The notes under the pieces: generated by a model
Databases searched by the model: none
The model's input: only the letters and a program-made list of their open reading frames with translations
What the model was told of the DNA's origin: nothing
Source of the DNA: Galaxea fascicularis
Taxonomy: Eukaryota > Cnidaria > Anthozoa > Scleractinia > Euphylliidae
NCBI GenBank assembly: GCA_948470475.1
Contig: OX419335.1
Span: 34,471,319-34,535,318, forward strand
DNA length: 64,000 bases
Direction of reading: 5' to 3'
Made by a program: the position numbers and the translations under genes
Part shown: positions 1 through 12,085 of the stretch, one piece after another
How the letters are laid out: every line of letters starts with the position of its first letter
Numbering within the stretch: the stretch's first letter is position 1

Positions 1-63
1 TTCACTTCCAGTCAGTGTTATGGTATTTGATCTCGTTCAACTGGGTCTGAAACACTAGGAACC

Positions 64-1035
64 ATGCCTTTGGTAAAGACGTATTTTCTCCCCCTCATTG
101 CAGCCTTATTACTTACCACTGCATGTTCAAACGAGACCCCTGGTAAGTACCTTTAAAGCAGGGGTGCTTTAATGCTATGAGAAAATTGAGGAATTGTCTC
201 AGCGGAGTGATTATTTCCGTTAAATTATTAGCAACAAATACTCTGTGATTCAACGGTGTTGGATAATTAGTTTAAGACATGAATGTTGGCGGTAGTTGAA
301 TCCAACCGTTAATACGTTTTGGTGGTTGAAGGTAGCTCTTGGTATTTCCCGGGGTGGAATGATAAATGACGACATCCAGTTTAATATCCTGCGGTAGAGG
401 GACAAAGGGGGGACAGAGGGAACACTTCCCGCAGGAAATACTCGATGAGACTTAAATTATGATTGTTTGGTCTAGACACAGGGGCACCCAACTAGCCAAA
501 TCAACCAAAAGCTGTACGACAGGCATTTTTAAGTACCTTATGGTGTTTGAAGCCTGTTTGATATAAAAGTGATGTCTCCAGAGATGCCTCCCGGCTCTGT
601 GAGTTGTCAGATCCGTTGTCGTGACGGGTAGTTTTTTTCTTTTCTTTTTTTTTTCAACTTTTTTGATCCCGATGGAACAAATAACTTTGCACAGGCATTG
701 CAATTGTAGCTGGTTATTAATATTATTTTTTTGTTTTAAACAAACGAGCTGCGAATGCTCACCACCACTTGTTCGCCAAACGCTTCCTCCCCTTCTTTCG
801 AGAATTTCTTCTTGAGCCAACAGATGCCGACGGGCCTCTTTAACGGAACTGAAATCCAAAACGCTGTGCTACATTTGTCAAACGATTCCAAAGACGCCTG
901 GTGTTTACTACTATTCGACTCTGTTTGATGAAGACACTGGCATCGCCGTACTGTCTGCTTACATTGTAAATCCCACGCAAGCGAACAAAATAGATCTCAT
1001 TAAGGATAGAGCGCACTCTTGGAGAGTTAACAAGG
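64..1035 (+). CDS. 5' exons of a secreted ENDOD1-like protein (partial gene)
   Basis: Two exons fit together: 64-142 (26 codons plus one base, donor GTAAGT) and 817-1035 (acceptor TTCTTGAG, donor GTGAGT), both in phase 1. The first exon encodes a signal peptide starting MPLVKTYFLPLIAALLLTTA. The second contains LCYICQTIPKTPGVYYYSTL followed by FDEDTGIAVLSAYIVNPTQ. The pattern of a Cys, then Y-x-T-L-[FY]-D, then a strand ending in SAY resembles the N-terminal part of endonuclease domain-containing 1 (ENDOD1) and DNA/RNA non-specific nucleases; this is family recall, not a search. The catalytic DRGH block expected in a later exon was not seen anywhere between 1036 and 7127, so the gene is either truncated here or has diverged or distant later exons. 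A MITE-like end (CAGGGGCAC, from 479) lies in the intron. The start codon is the only Met giving a signal peptide. Confidence 0.5.
143..816 (+). repeat. Intron with one end of a CAGGGGCACA-type MITE
   Basis: From 479 the intron reads CAGGGGCACCCAAC and continues into sequence very similar to 58010-58130 (shared words such as AAGTACCTTATG and GTTTGAAGCCTGTTT) and to 38688 onward. The opposite terminal repeat was not recognised before 816, so this is a partial copy. Nothing coding was supported in the intron itself. Confidence 0.45.
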
Positions 1036-2055
1036 GTGAGTGAACGGTCTGAAACTTCATTTCTTTTTAAGAGAAAAAACAGCAATGTGTAGTTTATCAA
1101 TTTCAACGATTTGTGTGATGCAAGTTATGTAAGTTTAGCACTCAGGCGCTTACACCAGCGAGAAAATGAGCATAAAGGTTGGCACACACGACGGGACTCG
1201 ACCCTGCTACCTACTCCTTGCAACAAGTCGCGGGGACAGGTCCCACCGTGCGAACTACCCATTTTTGTCAAAAAATCTCGTCACAGGGACCAAAATTTGG
1301 ACCCTGCGTCTAGTCCTATGAATTCAAACTGGTTTTAATTTGTGGGCAATTCCTTGCTACCAATTAAATTAAAGTTACCCAATCACAGATCGGCATGATA
1401 ACCTTCTTTAATTCCTTACAAACTCTGTTAAAGATGGCTTCGGCTCACGTAGAGGAAGAATACGTTGATTTTGGAAATCTTGATCGAATATTCGCCCCTT
1501 TTTGGTTCTGTATTGGTTATATCCAAATCGGTGACAAGCACTGAATAATTTACTGAGCGAAACAATCTCCCGTTTGTTTTGCGTTGATTTATTTCATTGG
1601 CACATTGTCAATTTAGCAATTACTAACAATTTCAGTTTCACTTTGGGAACGCCGCAGAGTGAAAGATTGATACCTTTTGCCCCTAGTTTTTGCTGTGTTC
1701 CTGTGCAATTAGTCCCCGTGTAGAGGGGACTAGTCCCAGAGACTTGTCCTCTCGTGTGTATAGAATTTAACAACTATATTCATCTTCCATTGACAAGCAC
1801 TATAGTAACAAATACTGTGTAATTATATAACTATCGCACGAAATTGTCGCTAAATGACAGAATTGGCACCTTATATGTCGAATCGGACTCAATTCGTTTA
1901 CAAAACCATTCGCATGACAATGCACAATTATCTACTATATTAATTTTCAGCGACCCTATTCTCACAGTTTATTCTAATTAGAATCATTTAGATTCCATTA
2001 TTAAGACACAAAGAATAATGTGTTGCAAGAAATTTGCCGATCATGAATCGAGTAA
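1036..2055. other. Non-coding stretch, no gene recognised
   Basis: No exon-like segment with splice signals and a recognisable product was found on either strand. A conserved DRGH-type nuclease exon was looked for here and not seen. Confidence 0.4.
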
Positions 2056-2394
2056 TTGGAAATTATTTTTATTACATTATTGGAACTAGTCGGCAGTAGA
2101 TTGATTTTAGCTTGTAATTTCGATGTCAACAAACTACCCATAAATCTTCCCAGGTACTATAAGGAGTGTCTGGAAAGTTTTTCACTGTGTTCTGCAGCTA
2201 CACAAAAACATGATTTGGAGCTTACACATGAGCAAATATCTAATTCTGTAATCTGGAACAACAAATTTATTTTCATCAAAGGCAAATCTGTCTTCAACCG
2301 CCACCTGCTTGACAAAGGATTAATTAGAGTAGGTGACTTTTCCCTAACCGTAAAAAAATATGCTAATTCCATGACTGTTCCATCCCTGAAGTAG
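2056..2394 (+). mobile_element. LINE retrotransposon fragment (reverse-transcriptase region)
   Basis: An open stretch of 112 codons contains LPRYYKECLESFS, then VIWNNKFIFIKGKSVFNRH and a short tail with LIRVGDFSL. This is the order seen between the reverse transcriptase and C-terminal part of cnidarian and fish CR1/L2-like LINEs (P-x-[FY]-Y-K-E-C-L, then WNNK-x-[IL], then a K-S-[IVF] segment). Only this fragment is present; no endonuclease or RT active site remains nearby, so it is a dead 5'-truncated copy. Confidence 0.6.
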
Positions 2395-3099
2395 CCAGGT
2401 ACATGTATTTTTGCATGTGTTGTGCCAGTGATGCTGTTTCAAACTTAATAGATGTGCTACCAAGTCAACTGCAATACACTGAAAGTTGGCATCAGGTTGA
2501 GTTGAGTTGAGTTCACCAACATCTGTGGGAAATGTTTTATCCGCTACACCAAATAAATCCACCAGTTTCATGGTCTCTTCCTTGTTTTAATAAACCTTTG
2601 GGCCTTACAGAAAGTCATAGAATGTCCCAGCTACGTTTTTTTGTCAACCTCAAGGTCTCTAATTTGTATACCACATGACATACAGTAAACACCCGCGTAT
2701 AAGAACCTAGAATTTTTGGGTTCAGGCTGAATGGGTTCTTATATTTTGGGGTAGTTTTTCCGAACTCAGGCTGATTAGGATCTTAGTAGGTTCTTATTTG
2801 TAGGAGTTGTCATAGTGATACCATTCAGAGAACTACTGTAGTACTAGTATGTCATAATGGTTGAACATTTGTACTTTAAAGCACAGAAAGAACAAACATT
2901 TTCTTTGGGTATCACTGTTACAGTTGGACTGAAAAAGACAAGCAGTAATGTGTATTAACAGGAGCAAAAGTCAGGGCACTCTACAGATTCAAGTCCCAAG
3001 GCTACACCAGTATAATTTTATACAGTATTCTATACTCTCTATTTATAAGATTTTCAATTAACCAAATAATTTTCACCTTAACTTTTCGAAAATTTAAGG

Positions 3100-3425
3100 T
3101 GGCTCTGAACCCCATGTACAGAATTTGTTTAAACTTTACCAAAAGTTGCATCTCATCCTGCTTATTAAAATTCTTTAATAAGAAAAAATTTCGCCGTGCC
3201 GTTTTTGAAATATAAGCCCTTAAAGCTGAAATTAAGGGTGTTTTTAGCAGGTCACAGTGTTGCTATGGTAATCTATAGTGTCACGAAAATAATACCAACG
3301 TATTCACCAGTGACTGGGCAGTTTTTTGATACCATGATTGTAACATCAACTGATAAAGAGTGGCATTAATGGCCATCAAAATCTACGTCTAGGAAAGTGC
3401 TGGGAACTGTTTTGAGCCACCTTAA
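3100..3425. repeat. MITE-like element with AAGGTGGCTC / GAGCCACCTT ends
   Basis: AAGGTGGCTCTGAAC near 3100 is mirrored by TTTTGAGCCACCTTAAG near 3410. The same ends and interior (for example AATTAAGGGTG and GTTTTT blocks) recur in opposite orientation at about 31920-32130, where the right end reads CTCAGAGCCACCTTAA. Two copies with inverted ends support a small non-autonomous element. Target duplication was not resolved. Confidence 0.45.
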
Positions 3426-3599
3426 GTGCAGTCCATTCCAGATGGATTTTTCTGGGAGAAATGTTTTTGACCTCATGGTGTTATTTGATGCCACTCCTGC
3501 AACGTGGCGACAATCATTAAAACGGTTTCCTGAAAAAGTTATCACGTACTTTATGCCGCTGCCACAAAATGTGTTGGTACACTACAGCCCAAAAATAAT

Positions 3600-3805
3600 G
3601 CACGCGCAAGAACTTCTTTTTGCGTCCGCAAGCCGGCTACTTCTTGCGGCTTCTTGCGGGTCGCTTGCGCTTGGATCCTGCAAGCCGCAAGAACTTCTTT
3701 GCGGTTAGAAGTTAAAACCGCAAGAACTTCTTTGCGGTAGAATTTTCGAAACGCAAGAACTTCTTGCGGTGGGATTTTCAAACCGCAAGAACTTCTTTGT
3801 ATTAT
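3600..3805. repeat. GC-rich tandem repeat built on a CCGCAAGAACTTCTTTGCGG unit
   Basis: About five copies of the palindromic core CCGCAAGAACTTCTTTGCGG and variants occur, separated by roughly 20 bp of AT-rich spacer (for example TTAGAAGTTAAAA, TAGAATTTTCGAAA). Each copy can fold on itself. On the minus strand the array stays open and would read as repeated KEVLA units, but there is no gene context, so coding is not claimed. Confidence 0.65.
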
Positions 3806-4364
3806 TTAACATCGTAGCACGGGATTGGAGAAGTAAGCGTAACAAGACACTAAATAATTATACAAGCGACAGCGCACGGCACGGTCGAATTAAAAATTTT
3901 CCCGCACTTACCGTAAGAAGTACCATAGCGACAAATTCTGAACTCTTGTCAGATTAAACTAAGTTGAAAGTGAATTTCTTTTCCTGATGTTAACCGCTGA
4001 AAACAACAACTGTTCTCCATGAGTTTCGATTCATTCTGAATGTTTACCTTGTTGACTTACGACTGTCTTGATTGAACTACCTGTACGTTCATTTAAAATT
4101 GTGATTTTGAAATCCTAGAACATTTTAGTGCAGAAGATTCGCAACTGATGCCGTAACGAGAAGTCCGAGAGTTTGGTGGTCTTGAAAACTGTAGTAAAGC
4201 ACAAGGTAGATTTAATCAAGTCAGGTCTAGGTACACAATTCCCGTAAAATGGCCTAAAAATGAGGTTATGATTCTCATCAGTGTCTAACTGGCCTTCTGA
4301 AAAAAGATTCCTGAATTTGGTAGCTTACTCTAAATTGACTAATAACCAATAACATATACCGGCA

Positions 4365-4388
4365 TATAATAAAATAAAATAAAATAAA
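4365..4388. repeat. Short (AAAAT)n microsatellite
   Basis: Five near-perfect AAAAT units in a run. Confidence 0.7.
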
Positions 4389-5106
4389 GATCGTTTGGTG
4401 AAGTACTTAGCTAGAAAAGGAACAGTCGACGAGTCAAATTACACAACACATCACAACATTAACGTTGCTAGTATTATTTAAGGCTTGTTTAGTTACATTC
4501 ACTTAACCTTGAAGATCAAAGACTGACTCACCAGAAATTGCCTCACTTGAAGTTGTTGCAGAGGCCACTAAAACCACGATCATTACAAAAGGTCAAACCC
4601 TTGCCGTTAACATTGTTGCAACTTTGAAAATTAATTTCCAAATGAAGTGATGCAAACGGTTTTACTTGTGATAAAAACGCCTTCGTGACCGAGAATGCAG
4701 CGAACTCCGAGAATTGGAATTTGCTTTTAGACAAGGGTATCAGTTCTTCCACAAGCTGCTTTTGTTCTCAATAAAATATCTTAAATTAAATTCAAACAAG
4801 CATTCATACAAGTAAAATATATTGTTACGAAGAAGATAATCGTTGAACTTTTTTATAAATGACTACTTTAACTATTTGCAAATTTCCTTTTGAGACATTA
4901 AGAACAATTTTCCCTAGCCCTGTGATATGGTTGCTTAGAAGGGTCCACTATAATCTATGGCAGTAAGTTTTGCTTTGCTTGTGGGAATTAAGGGTATTGT
5001 GTTCTGACACATGTAGTTTTTGTTAACTTAACGGAGCGACTCCCCTTTGCAAGGAAATTTATTTTCGAAAATTCCTACTTTTGACTCCCAAATCCAATAA
5101 GTCAAG

Positions 5107-5460
5107 CAAAGAGAAAGTTGTTTTTGAACCAGAGAAAGATCCTTGGCCGCGAGGTCGCGGGTTCAAACCCCGGCCGGACCAACACTCAGGGCCTTTTTTG
5201 ACCTTGTAAGGACATGTGCAAATTGTTAGGCTTTCTAGTCTTCTCGGATAAGGACGATGAACCGTAGGCCCCGTCTCACAACTCTCCATAATTGATTCTG
5301 TGGGACGTAAAAGAACCCACACAATGCTCGAAAAGAGTAGGGGGCGTAGTTTCCAGTGTTGGGGTCTATCTCATCCGATGGTTAAATGCTCGGAGATAAT
5401 AGCTGCATACGCTACTCTAAAATCCGAGGGTAAATAAAGTAATGTATGTATGCACGTATG
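5107..5460 (+). mobile_element. tRNA-derived SINE remnant
   Basis: A Pol III box-B-like GGGTTCAAACCCC lies at about 5159, within a tRNA-like 3' arm (GCGGGTTCAAACCCCGGCC). It is followed by about 250 bp of unique body and a tail with TAAATAAAGTAATGTATGTA. The 5' half of a tRNA (a good box A) is not convincing, so this is a SINE, not a functional tRNA gene. Confidence 0.45.
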
Positions 5461-6407
5461 AACACTTCCGGGTGGCCATGTACAAATTCAGCGACAAAAG
5501 GGGGCTATTATTTTTGTAAAGGAGTAAAAAGGAAAGGAGAAAAAACCTCGTAGACAACCTGGTACTACTAAACTAACCCAACAGAAAATGTTCGTTTCTC
5601 GCTTGAGAACCTCACAGCTGATCTCATCTTCGACCATAGGTTACGTAAACAGACTTCAGCTATGTCTCTCAGATGTTCAGCCGGGATAAGATAGCAAATA
5701 AACGTTTTTATTCCAAACGTTATCTCGAATGGTCTTGTATCTGCGACGAAAGGCGTGGGGGGAGTCGAGATGCTGACGCAATCACTTTTTAATCGCGGAA
5801 GAATCACAGAAGATTCGCACTCTGATCGTAACGAAAGTTCGACGTTGGTTTCACATCTTAACACTACGGTAAGGCACGACTTAGGTTCAGCTACAAATTC
5901 CCGGAAAATCTCCCGAGATTTTCTTAAATCTTTTTAGTGTTTAACCGGCATTCTCAAAAAAAAAAAAAAAAAAGGAAAAGGAATCGATCATTTGATTATT
6001 GTTTAACATAAAGGCCATTGGAATAAAATGTTACAGCAAAAACAAATCGTTCTCTAATCAGATCTAATAACTCTGCAGTGAAGCGAAAACAAATTATTTT
6101 TACCCTCAACCCCATTAACACAGACAAGAGTCAGGAATGGGCATCTCGTTTATCAACAACTACTGAAACCACGGGCTTTACAGATAACAGGTGTTGCCCA
6201 AATACAAGAACTATTAGATAACTGATATTCACTTATCAAATGAACCGATTTACAACCTGGTATAGCGAAAATATACAATACTTGCAAATGGAGAAATAAG
6301 CCTGGGTACAGTCCTGATAAAAGAAAATTCGTGGTAATGTAAACGAGATTTGCCGTCGAGTGACCTTGAACTGCGAAAATTCCTTTTATTTACCTGAATG
6401 ACCAAAT

Positions 6408-6790
6408 AGCTCGTCCCCAGAGCCCTCGCTGCTTTTAAACTGAGGCGGAGGGCTCTGGTAACAGCCCAAAAAAATTCTCTTTTTTTTCCCATTGGCTAAT
6501 TTAAATCGAAAGCGCACAACGACGTAAAACAAGACGCTACTACGCAGTACGTTCACTGCTCACTTACGGAAAATTGCTCCCAGTTTTACCCATTTTTGGC
6601 GGGTTTTTCCCGTTCTGCAAGACAGGTGAAAATATGGCGACTACTCCAACAAAGCCAGTTTACATGTTTACTGCAGTGGGCATACGCTGCCGGATGTCGT
6701 GAATTTCACGACATCCGGAAACGGCTGTTACCAGAGCCTACGATTCATCCCCTAACCAAAAACTCGTAGGCTCTGGGGACGAAAATGGCT
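6408..6790 (+). mobile_element. Transposon copy with CTCGTCCCCAGAGC ends
   Basis: CTCGTCCCCAGAGCC near 6412 is mirrored by GGCTCTGGGGACGAAAATG near 6768. Inside lie a second inverted pair (GGCTCTGGTAACAGCC / GGCTGTTACCAGAGCC), a short hairpin (CCGGATGTCG...CGACATCCGG) and a reading frame starting M-A-T-T-P at 6634. All these recur in the longer copy at 40854-41617. This copy's frame stops after about 23 codons, so it is an internally deleted derivative. Confidence 0.6.
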
Positions 6791-7127
6791 AACAAACCAT
6801 TTAACACCTGCTGTAATCGCCACACCTTCAAGATATGCACGCTTTTCATAACATGAGAAAATACAGAAATATAACATGGTTAAAACCAAAAGTAAGTCGT
6901 TTTTTGTTGTTTTGTTTTTGAGTACCAGTCTCAATTTTCTGGTACATCAGAAATGAAGGTTAGTGAAATATTTCTTCAAAAACACTGCCAGTGTACAGAG
7001 AAACCTTCCGAACCATGTTCTTCATGCCATACTGGTAGCTTATACGTTTCTAAGTTTCTTGTCCTGTTTCGGGCAGCATCGTTCTTCCTCTCGTTTTTCG
7101 TGGTCATTAAACATGTGTTTCCTTTCT

Positions 7128-10100
7128 TCATTTCTCAGGGACACTGTCTCTGATCCACTCTAGATAGGCAGGGTTTCCTTCACCAAGCTGACGAAAAATA
7201 AAGCAAAAAAAAATCTGTGATGTGCAATCGATGGATGGAGTAGCATGAGTATCAGCCTGTCCTAAGGGGTAGTGAGTTGGGGAGAGGAGGAAAAAGTCTC
7301 CCTCTCCCTCCCCCTTCCCCACCCCCCTCCCCCTAAAAATGCTAAATAAAATCCTGGTACTCAGGCTACAAATGGGGGTGAGGGTAGGGATGAGCGTGAC
7401 ACTGGAAGCCAAATGAGTGATAACCAGCTGAACTTTCCTTCCCATTTTATAACATGTAAACATGTAAATTCATATCCAACTCCAATTTCCTTCCCAGTTA
7501 AATAAAAATTAATAAAACTAAAACCTTGCTAGTACTGATTTAGCAGCTGAGAGATGTAGGGTGGAGAAAGAAAGATTGATGAAATACCACAAATCTGGAG
7601 CAAAAACAAACTCAGTGTTTGACATGCGATTCAGCGATTCAGGAATCCCATTGAAAGGAGGATGTGCTCACTAGAATACATGTGCTTAACAACACTTTCA
7701 AATGGGAGTGCTTCTTAGAAAGAGAGCTCTAAATCAAATCAACACGGTATGCAGGAATGTTTATTGTTCTCCAAACCACAGGAAGAACCAAGGGGCTAGT
7801 TTCTAAAGAAACTGTGGTACTGTGTCGGTGGGGAAGTAATATACAACAATTTTGGTATTATCAACAGAGTTGATAAATGTAAATTGACCACCGTACAGGG
7901 ATTCTAAAAGCTGACGTTTCGAGCGCTAGCTCTTCGTCAGAGCGAATTGAGGAATTATGGGTTGTGTGTAGTTTTTATAGTGGAGTAGGAGCTACGCTAT
8001 TGGTGGTAACATGGCAACGTGAAAACAGGAAGAACCATTAACCACAAGTCATTGACATTATAGGCTGAGGTTTAACCAGCCTGTATCTGATTGGTTTCTT
8101 TTGCAACACTATAGACATTCTTGACACTGATAGCCTCATCATCATTATATTTCCAGGTCTCATTGTTCAGGGCTGGTGAAAGAGGTTTTAGTTTGTAATG
8201 GCACTTCAAATTAAGGAATAAAGAAGTCTAAAAATATCCTCAGCCACAAATGGGGCAAACATTACATACATGTATCAACAGAAATACAACAACAACAGCC
8301 AAAAGAGTAAAATCCACATAGACGTTCACATCGCTGCTTTCAAAACTCTGTCAAAGCTCTTTCTCTACTCTTAAATTCCCCCACCCCTCCTCTGAGGGGT
8401 GTTGACTTCAAAATACCCCCTGGCCCCACTCTCCATAGTATCAATTAGATATTATGGAAACAAACTAGAGTCAGTACGAGTAAAGTACAAAATCTTAGTT
8501 AAATGATGTAATTCAACCATTCCATGTTGTTTTCTTTGCAGTAAAATAGGTAGATTATTAATCTAGACCTGTTTCATCTTTAATTTCAAACACGTTATAT
8601 GATCTGATGCAACAAATTAATTAAATACATGTACCTTTACACTAATAACTTCAGGGACTTCATAAGGATGTGTTGTTCTGTAAGCCAAAAAACAAATGAA
8701 AAACAAAAACAAAAACAAAAAGGAACAGACAGTAAAAAGTACATTAGTAACAATAAATATTAAAAAAAATATAACATTCCACAAGTGTGCCTTAGAAATT
8801 TGAGAAAATAGCTGGTAGGAGCAAGTGGCCTGTAAGTACCATGTTCTAATGAACATAAGTCAATAATTGTTTTAAATAAAACATTACTTTGTTTTAAATA
8901 TTAAAAACAACCAAGAAATCTTGCTGGATTTAGCTGATTTTATGTTGCATTTAAATTACCAGAAAATAATGCGATGCCAGGGAACTCTTGGGCACAGTAT
9001 ACTGGCTGATGTTACAAGACCACCAATCTAATCAAAACTACAAAACTCCATTTGATCCAATAATTCAGTTGTTCTCTAGTTAATATAATATAGTTCCAAG
9101 ACAAACTTTCAGGAATGTGCTTATCGTCCTTGTGCTTAGTTTTAGCTTGGTCTGACCTGTTAAGTAAAAGGAGAAACTTACTTGACGAATTCAGTGAGGT
9201 CCTCAACTCTGCTTGTTCTTGTTTTAATCATCTGAATAAACAAAAACAAAAGTACCTAAGCAGGCTTTTAGTTTCATTAGTCTAGACATCACACCATGTT
9301 TGTGGAAAACTGTGAAATGCCTGTTAAGGCAAGTTAAGTGTAAATTATGACCTTTTTCACTGTTGCAGAGTCCACTGGTTACAAAACAAACAATTTAATT
9401 TGTAGAAAGGAAAATGTGACCTGTATTTTTTCCAGTAGAAGCATCAGCATGATTTGACTCCTGGGTTTATTAACAATGTTTAAAGATTTTAACGATACAT
9501 GCCATAGGTTGGTCACAAACTATCATCCTACCAGTAAAACTTCAGCATCTTCTTCCACTTTGCCTTCCCAAGAGTAACTAAATAATTAGATGAAAACAGA
9601 TTTTTACTGAAGACCTACATAAAACAGACATGGTTTGATGCTACTCTGGTTTGAAGTTTGATGAATGTAACTTAAAAAGTTACAATTCACGACCCGTTAA
9701 GTTACATTCATCAAACTTCAAACCAGAGTAGCATCAAACCATGTCTGATTGTCCACCTGGTTGCAGTGTGAACTTGAACATACCTACATAAAACTTTAGA
9801 AATAAGGAAAACTTTGCCAAAAACCCAAAATCTATCATTTCTTACCCTAACAGACAGGGGACGGGATTGGACAGGATGGGGGGGGGAAGGGGGAGGGGAC
9901 TCCATTTTCCACCCAAAATCACACTCCTTCTCCACCTGCTTTGTTTATGCCGCTGTGTAACATATGCAAGTTAGATGAAATTGTTTTTGGTTCACAATTA
10001 GTATTAATTAATGGGAACTGGAAAGACCTTCAGTTGTGATTAATATGTATGAGTGATCTTCAAACTTCTTGAAATTGCATGAATCCTTAAGCAGGTGTAA

Positions 10101-11296
10101 ATTGAGCACTTTTAAAATCACAAGAACATCTTTTCATCAGTGGCTGCACTCAAGGCCACATTATTTTTTGTTTAACTATAATACTCTTAACAAAACGACA
10201 AGTTGTATGAAGTTTTTTTGGGGGCATATTAATAGAATTATGCAAAACGAAATTTTCAGAAACAACACGACACTTTTTAAAAACATGTTTCGACAGAAAC
10301 TTCTGTCATCTTCAGTTTAAATCAGTACAAAGTACAGAGTTGAATATATGGTGTTATACTGTTTTTAATTTTTGGCTAGAACCCAGGGTCATCATGTAAT
10401 GAACTTAAGGCAAACAAGGATGCACTGGGTAATTCCCATTTGAGTTTTGGTGTATTTTATAGAAGTTGGACTTACACCGATGTAATTCTTGGAATGATGT
10501 TCACACATGCAGCAATCTTCTTTTCCACCAGCCCTCTATCATAAATGGATGCACGATTAAAAATACTGTATTTAGTTGTGGTCCCGCATGTTAGAAAATA
10601 ATAATTATTGTTTTCCACTGGAGGAACTGCAGAATACAGGCGCAGATCCAGGATTTTGAAATGGGGGGTGAATTTTTGTAATAATGTAATAGAACCAAAG
10701 CCTGGTTGAGGTGTTTGAGGTCTGTGCATCAGCATGATTGACAAATTGTCGGAAAAAGGGGGGGGGTTGGAGGGGTGAAAATTCACCCATTTCACCTCCC
10801 CTGGATCCGCGCCTGGAATACCGAGCCACTTCTGACCACTATTGTCTTTTTGTAACGGCATCGTTTCAAGAACGAGACAGATGACAACATGCAAATACAG
10901 GTCTAAGTGGTGGGGTATTTTATTCTGCAGTTTAGCCCCAATAAACAAACAAAACCAATCAAAGGAAGATTGTATTCGAGTCATAAGAAAAACATTTTGC
11001 AATATATTATGAAAAAAAAAATTACTTGAATCGAAATCTCTGAGAATTTAGTTATAAAGGTTGCTCATTCATGATCATGAATGGCCCTCAAATACATCAC
11101 TCGATAGAATCGAATGTAAATCGAACCTTGCAATTTTCTTAGCGACATCTGTATCTGGACAGGTCACAAATGCAGATGAATATTCTCCATCTGAGAAGCT
11201 GGCAGCCATGAGAAAGCGTTTTGGAAATGACCTCCAATAACCCGCAAGAGAAGCGACGAACAATCCTCGTAAAAGAAGCATTCGATGGAAAAACAA
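7128..11296 (-). CDS. CUTA: CutA divalent-cation-tolerance protein homologue
   Basis: Six exons join in frame to 142 codons: 11127-11296, 10476-10535, 9532-9577, 9182-9231, 8635-8677 and 7128-7187 (stop). The core reads SSAFVTCPDTDVAKKIAR in exon 1, GLVEKKIAACVNIIPRITS in exon 2, SWEGKVEEDAEVLL in exon 3, MIKTRTSRVEDLTEFV in exon 4, THPYEVPEVISVK in exon 5 and GNPAYLEWIRDSV in exon 6. This matches the CutA1 ferredoxin-like trimer family end to end, including C-V-N-[IL]-I-P, M-I-K-T and H-P-Y-E-V-P. The N-terminal extension, with MLLLRGLFVASLAGYW and a second Met (MAAS), resembles the hydrophobic leader of animal CUTA, whose alternative starts give different forms. Human CUTA is linked to acetylcholinesterase processing; the role here is inferred from the family. 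Two MITE/palindrome insertions sit in introns 1 and 2. Confidence 0.9.
7250..8060 (-). mobile_element. Penelope-like terminal repeat with hammerhead-like core
   Basis: Within CUTA intron 5, about 7900-8010 on the minus strand carries CTGACGAAGAGCTAGCGCTC followed directly by GAAACGTCAG. A six-base stem, the GAAAC box and the flanking words (GGGTTGTGTGTAG, TGGTGGTAACATGGCAACGTG) are typical of Penelope-like element terminal repeats in invertebrates. The core has CTGACGA where an active ribozyme has CTGATGA. A pyrimidine-rich CT tract (7295-7335) lies nearby. Outer limits are approximate. Confidence 0.5.
9625..9747. repeat. Perfect 49-bp inverted repeat (hairpin) in CUTA intron 2
   Basis: CAGACATGGTTTGATGCTAC onward is repeated as its exact reverse complement ending GTAGCATCAAACCATGTCTG, with a loop of about 25 bp. 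The arms look perfect over about 49 bp. Confidence 0.85.
10637..10815. mobile_element. 179-bp MITE with 5-bp target duplication (GAATA)
   Basis: The element starts CAGGCGCAGATCCAGG and ends CCTGGATCCGCGCCTG, a near-perfect terminal inverted repeat. It is flanked on both sides by GAATA (10632-10636 and 10816-10820). It lies in CUTA intron 1. The interior carries a G-run and a second inverted pair (GGGGTGAA / TTCACCC). Confidence 0.8.
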
Positions 11297-12085
11297 AGGC
11301 CCGTTCTTTTTCAGCAGCGGAAAACTGTTGAAGGTCGAGAGAGAATGGATATAGTTTCATATGAGCATGCGTCATTTGCCCCGCCAAATCCAATTATTGA
11401 TCCGGCATTAACCTGTCTTCTCTGACAAAAACCTAACGTTTTTAGAGAGGTATTTTTCAAGAACTAACTACGGTAAGAATTATTTACAAGATGTTCTAAA
11501 TTCTAGAATGCTTTGTCGTTTCTTCAAAGTAGCGTTTATCCTATAAAGTGGAAGAAAGAAACGAAACTTGCAGACTACTGAGTGACGCGTTCACAATAAT
11601 TTTTGTTACTCATAACGAAATAGTTTAGTGGTACGTACGACTTAAGCTCGATATTCTTGCTTTTAGGTAGTTGAAATTTATAATTCTCTTCTGGTATTCG
11701 ATTATTAGTTTAAGAATCCTCTCACTGGCAGAAGAGGGTTTTCGATTGTCCTGAGGATACAAGTTCAGAGCAATCGTTTATTACTCACAGTTTAACATGT
11801 CTTGAAGGTCACCTAAAGGCAAACTAAGTTTGAGTTTAAAAGTACGGCACAGCTCTGAACTTTTACAATAACCTTCTGTTCATTTATGTACGATATTAGG
11901 CAAAGATATCTCAAACGTTTTCTATAGTCTTTTTGCCATCCAAAACAGCTAAGCTAAAAGGCTTTATCTCTCAGAATTAAGTTCTAAGTCGTATATATTT
12001 TCTTTTTATTAACATTCCACAGGTGTTCAGATCTTAAACTGAGTTTAAACTTTGCAGTCAGCAAAAAAAAAAAGAAAAAAGAAAA
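11297..12085. promoter_or_regulatory. Shared upstream region between CUTA and CCNB1IP1
   Basis: The start codons of the minus-strand CUTA homologue (11296) and the plus-strand CCNB1IP1 homologue (12086) face away from each other across about 790 bp. Any promoter of either gene is expected here, possibly a single bidirectional one. No TATA box at a convincing distance was identified, and 5' UTR limits cannot be seen. Confidence 0.5.

Noticed and set aside
452..859. 135-codon minus-strand frame over the first intron
   Set aside because: It runs across the intron and into exon 2 of the plus-strand gene and covers a MITE end; composition is not protein-like.
3551..3781. KEVLA-repeat protein
   Set aside because: Open only because the tandem unit has no stop in that frame; no start context, splice sites or relatives.
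5140..5180. Possible tRNA gene
   Set aside because: Box B only; no convincing box A or closed acceptor stem, and a SINE-like tail follows.
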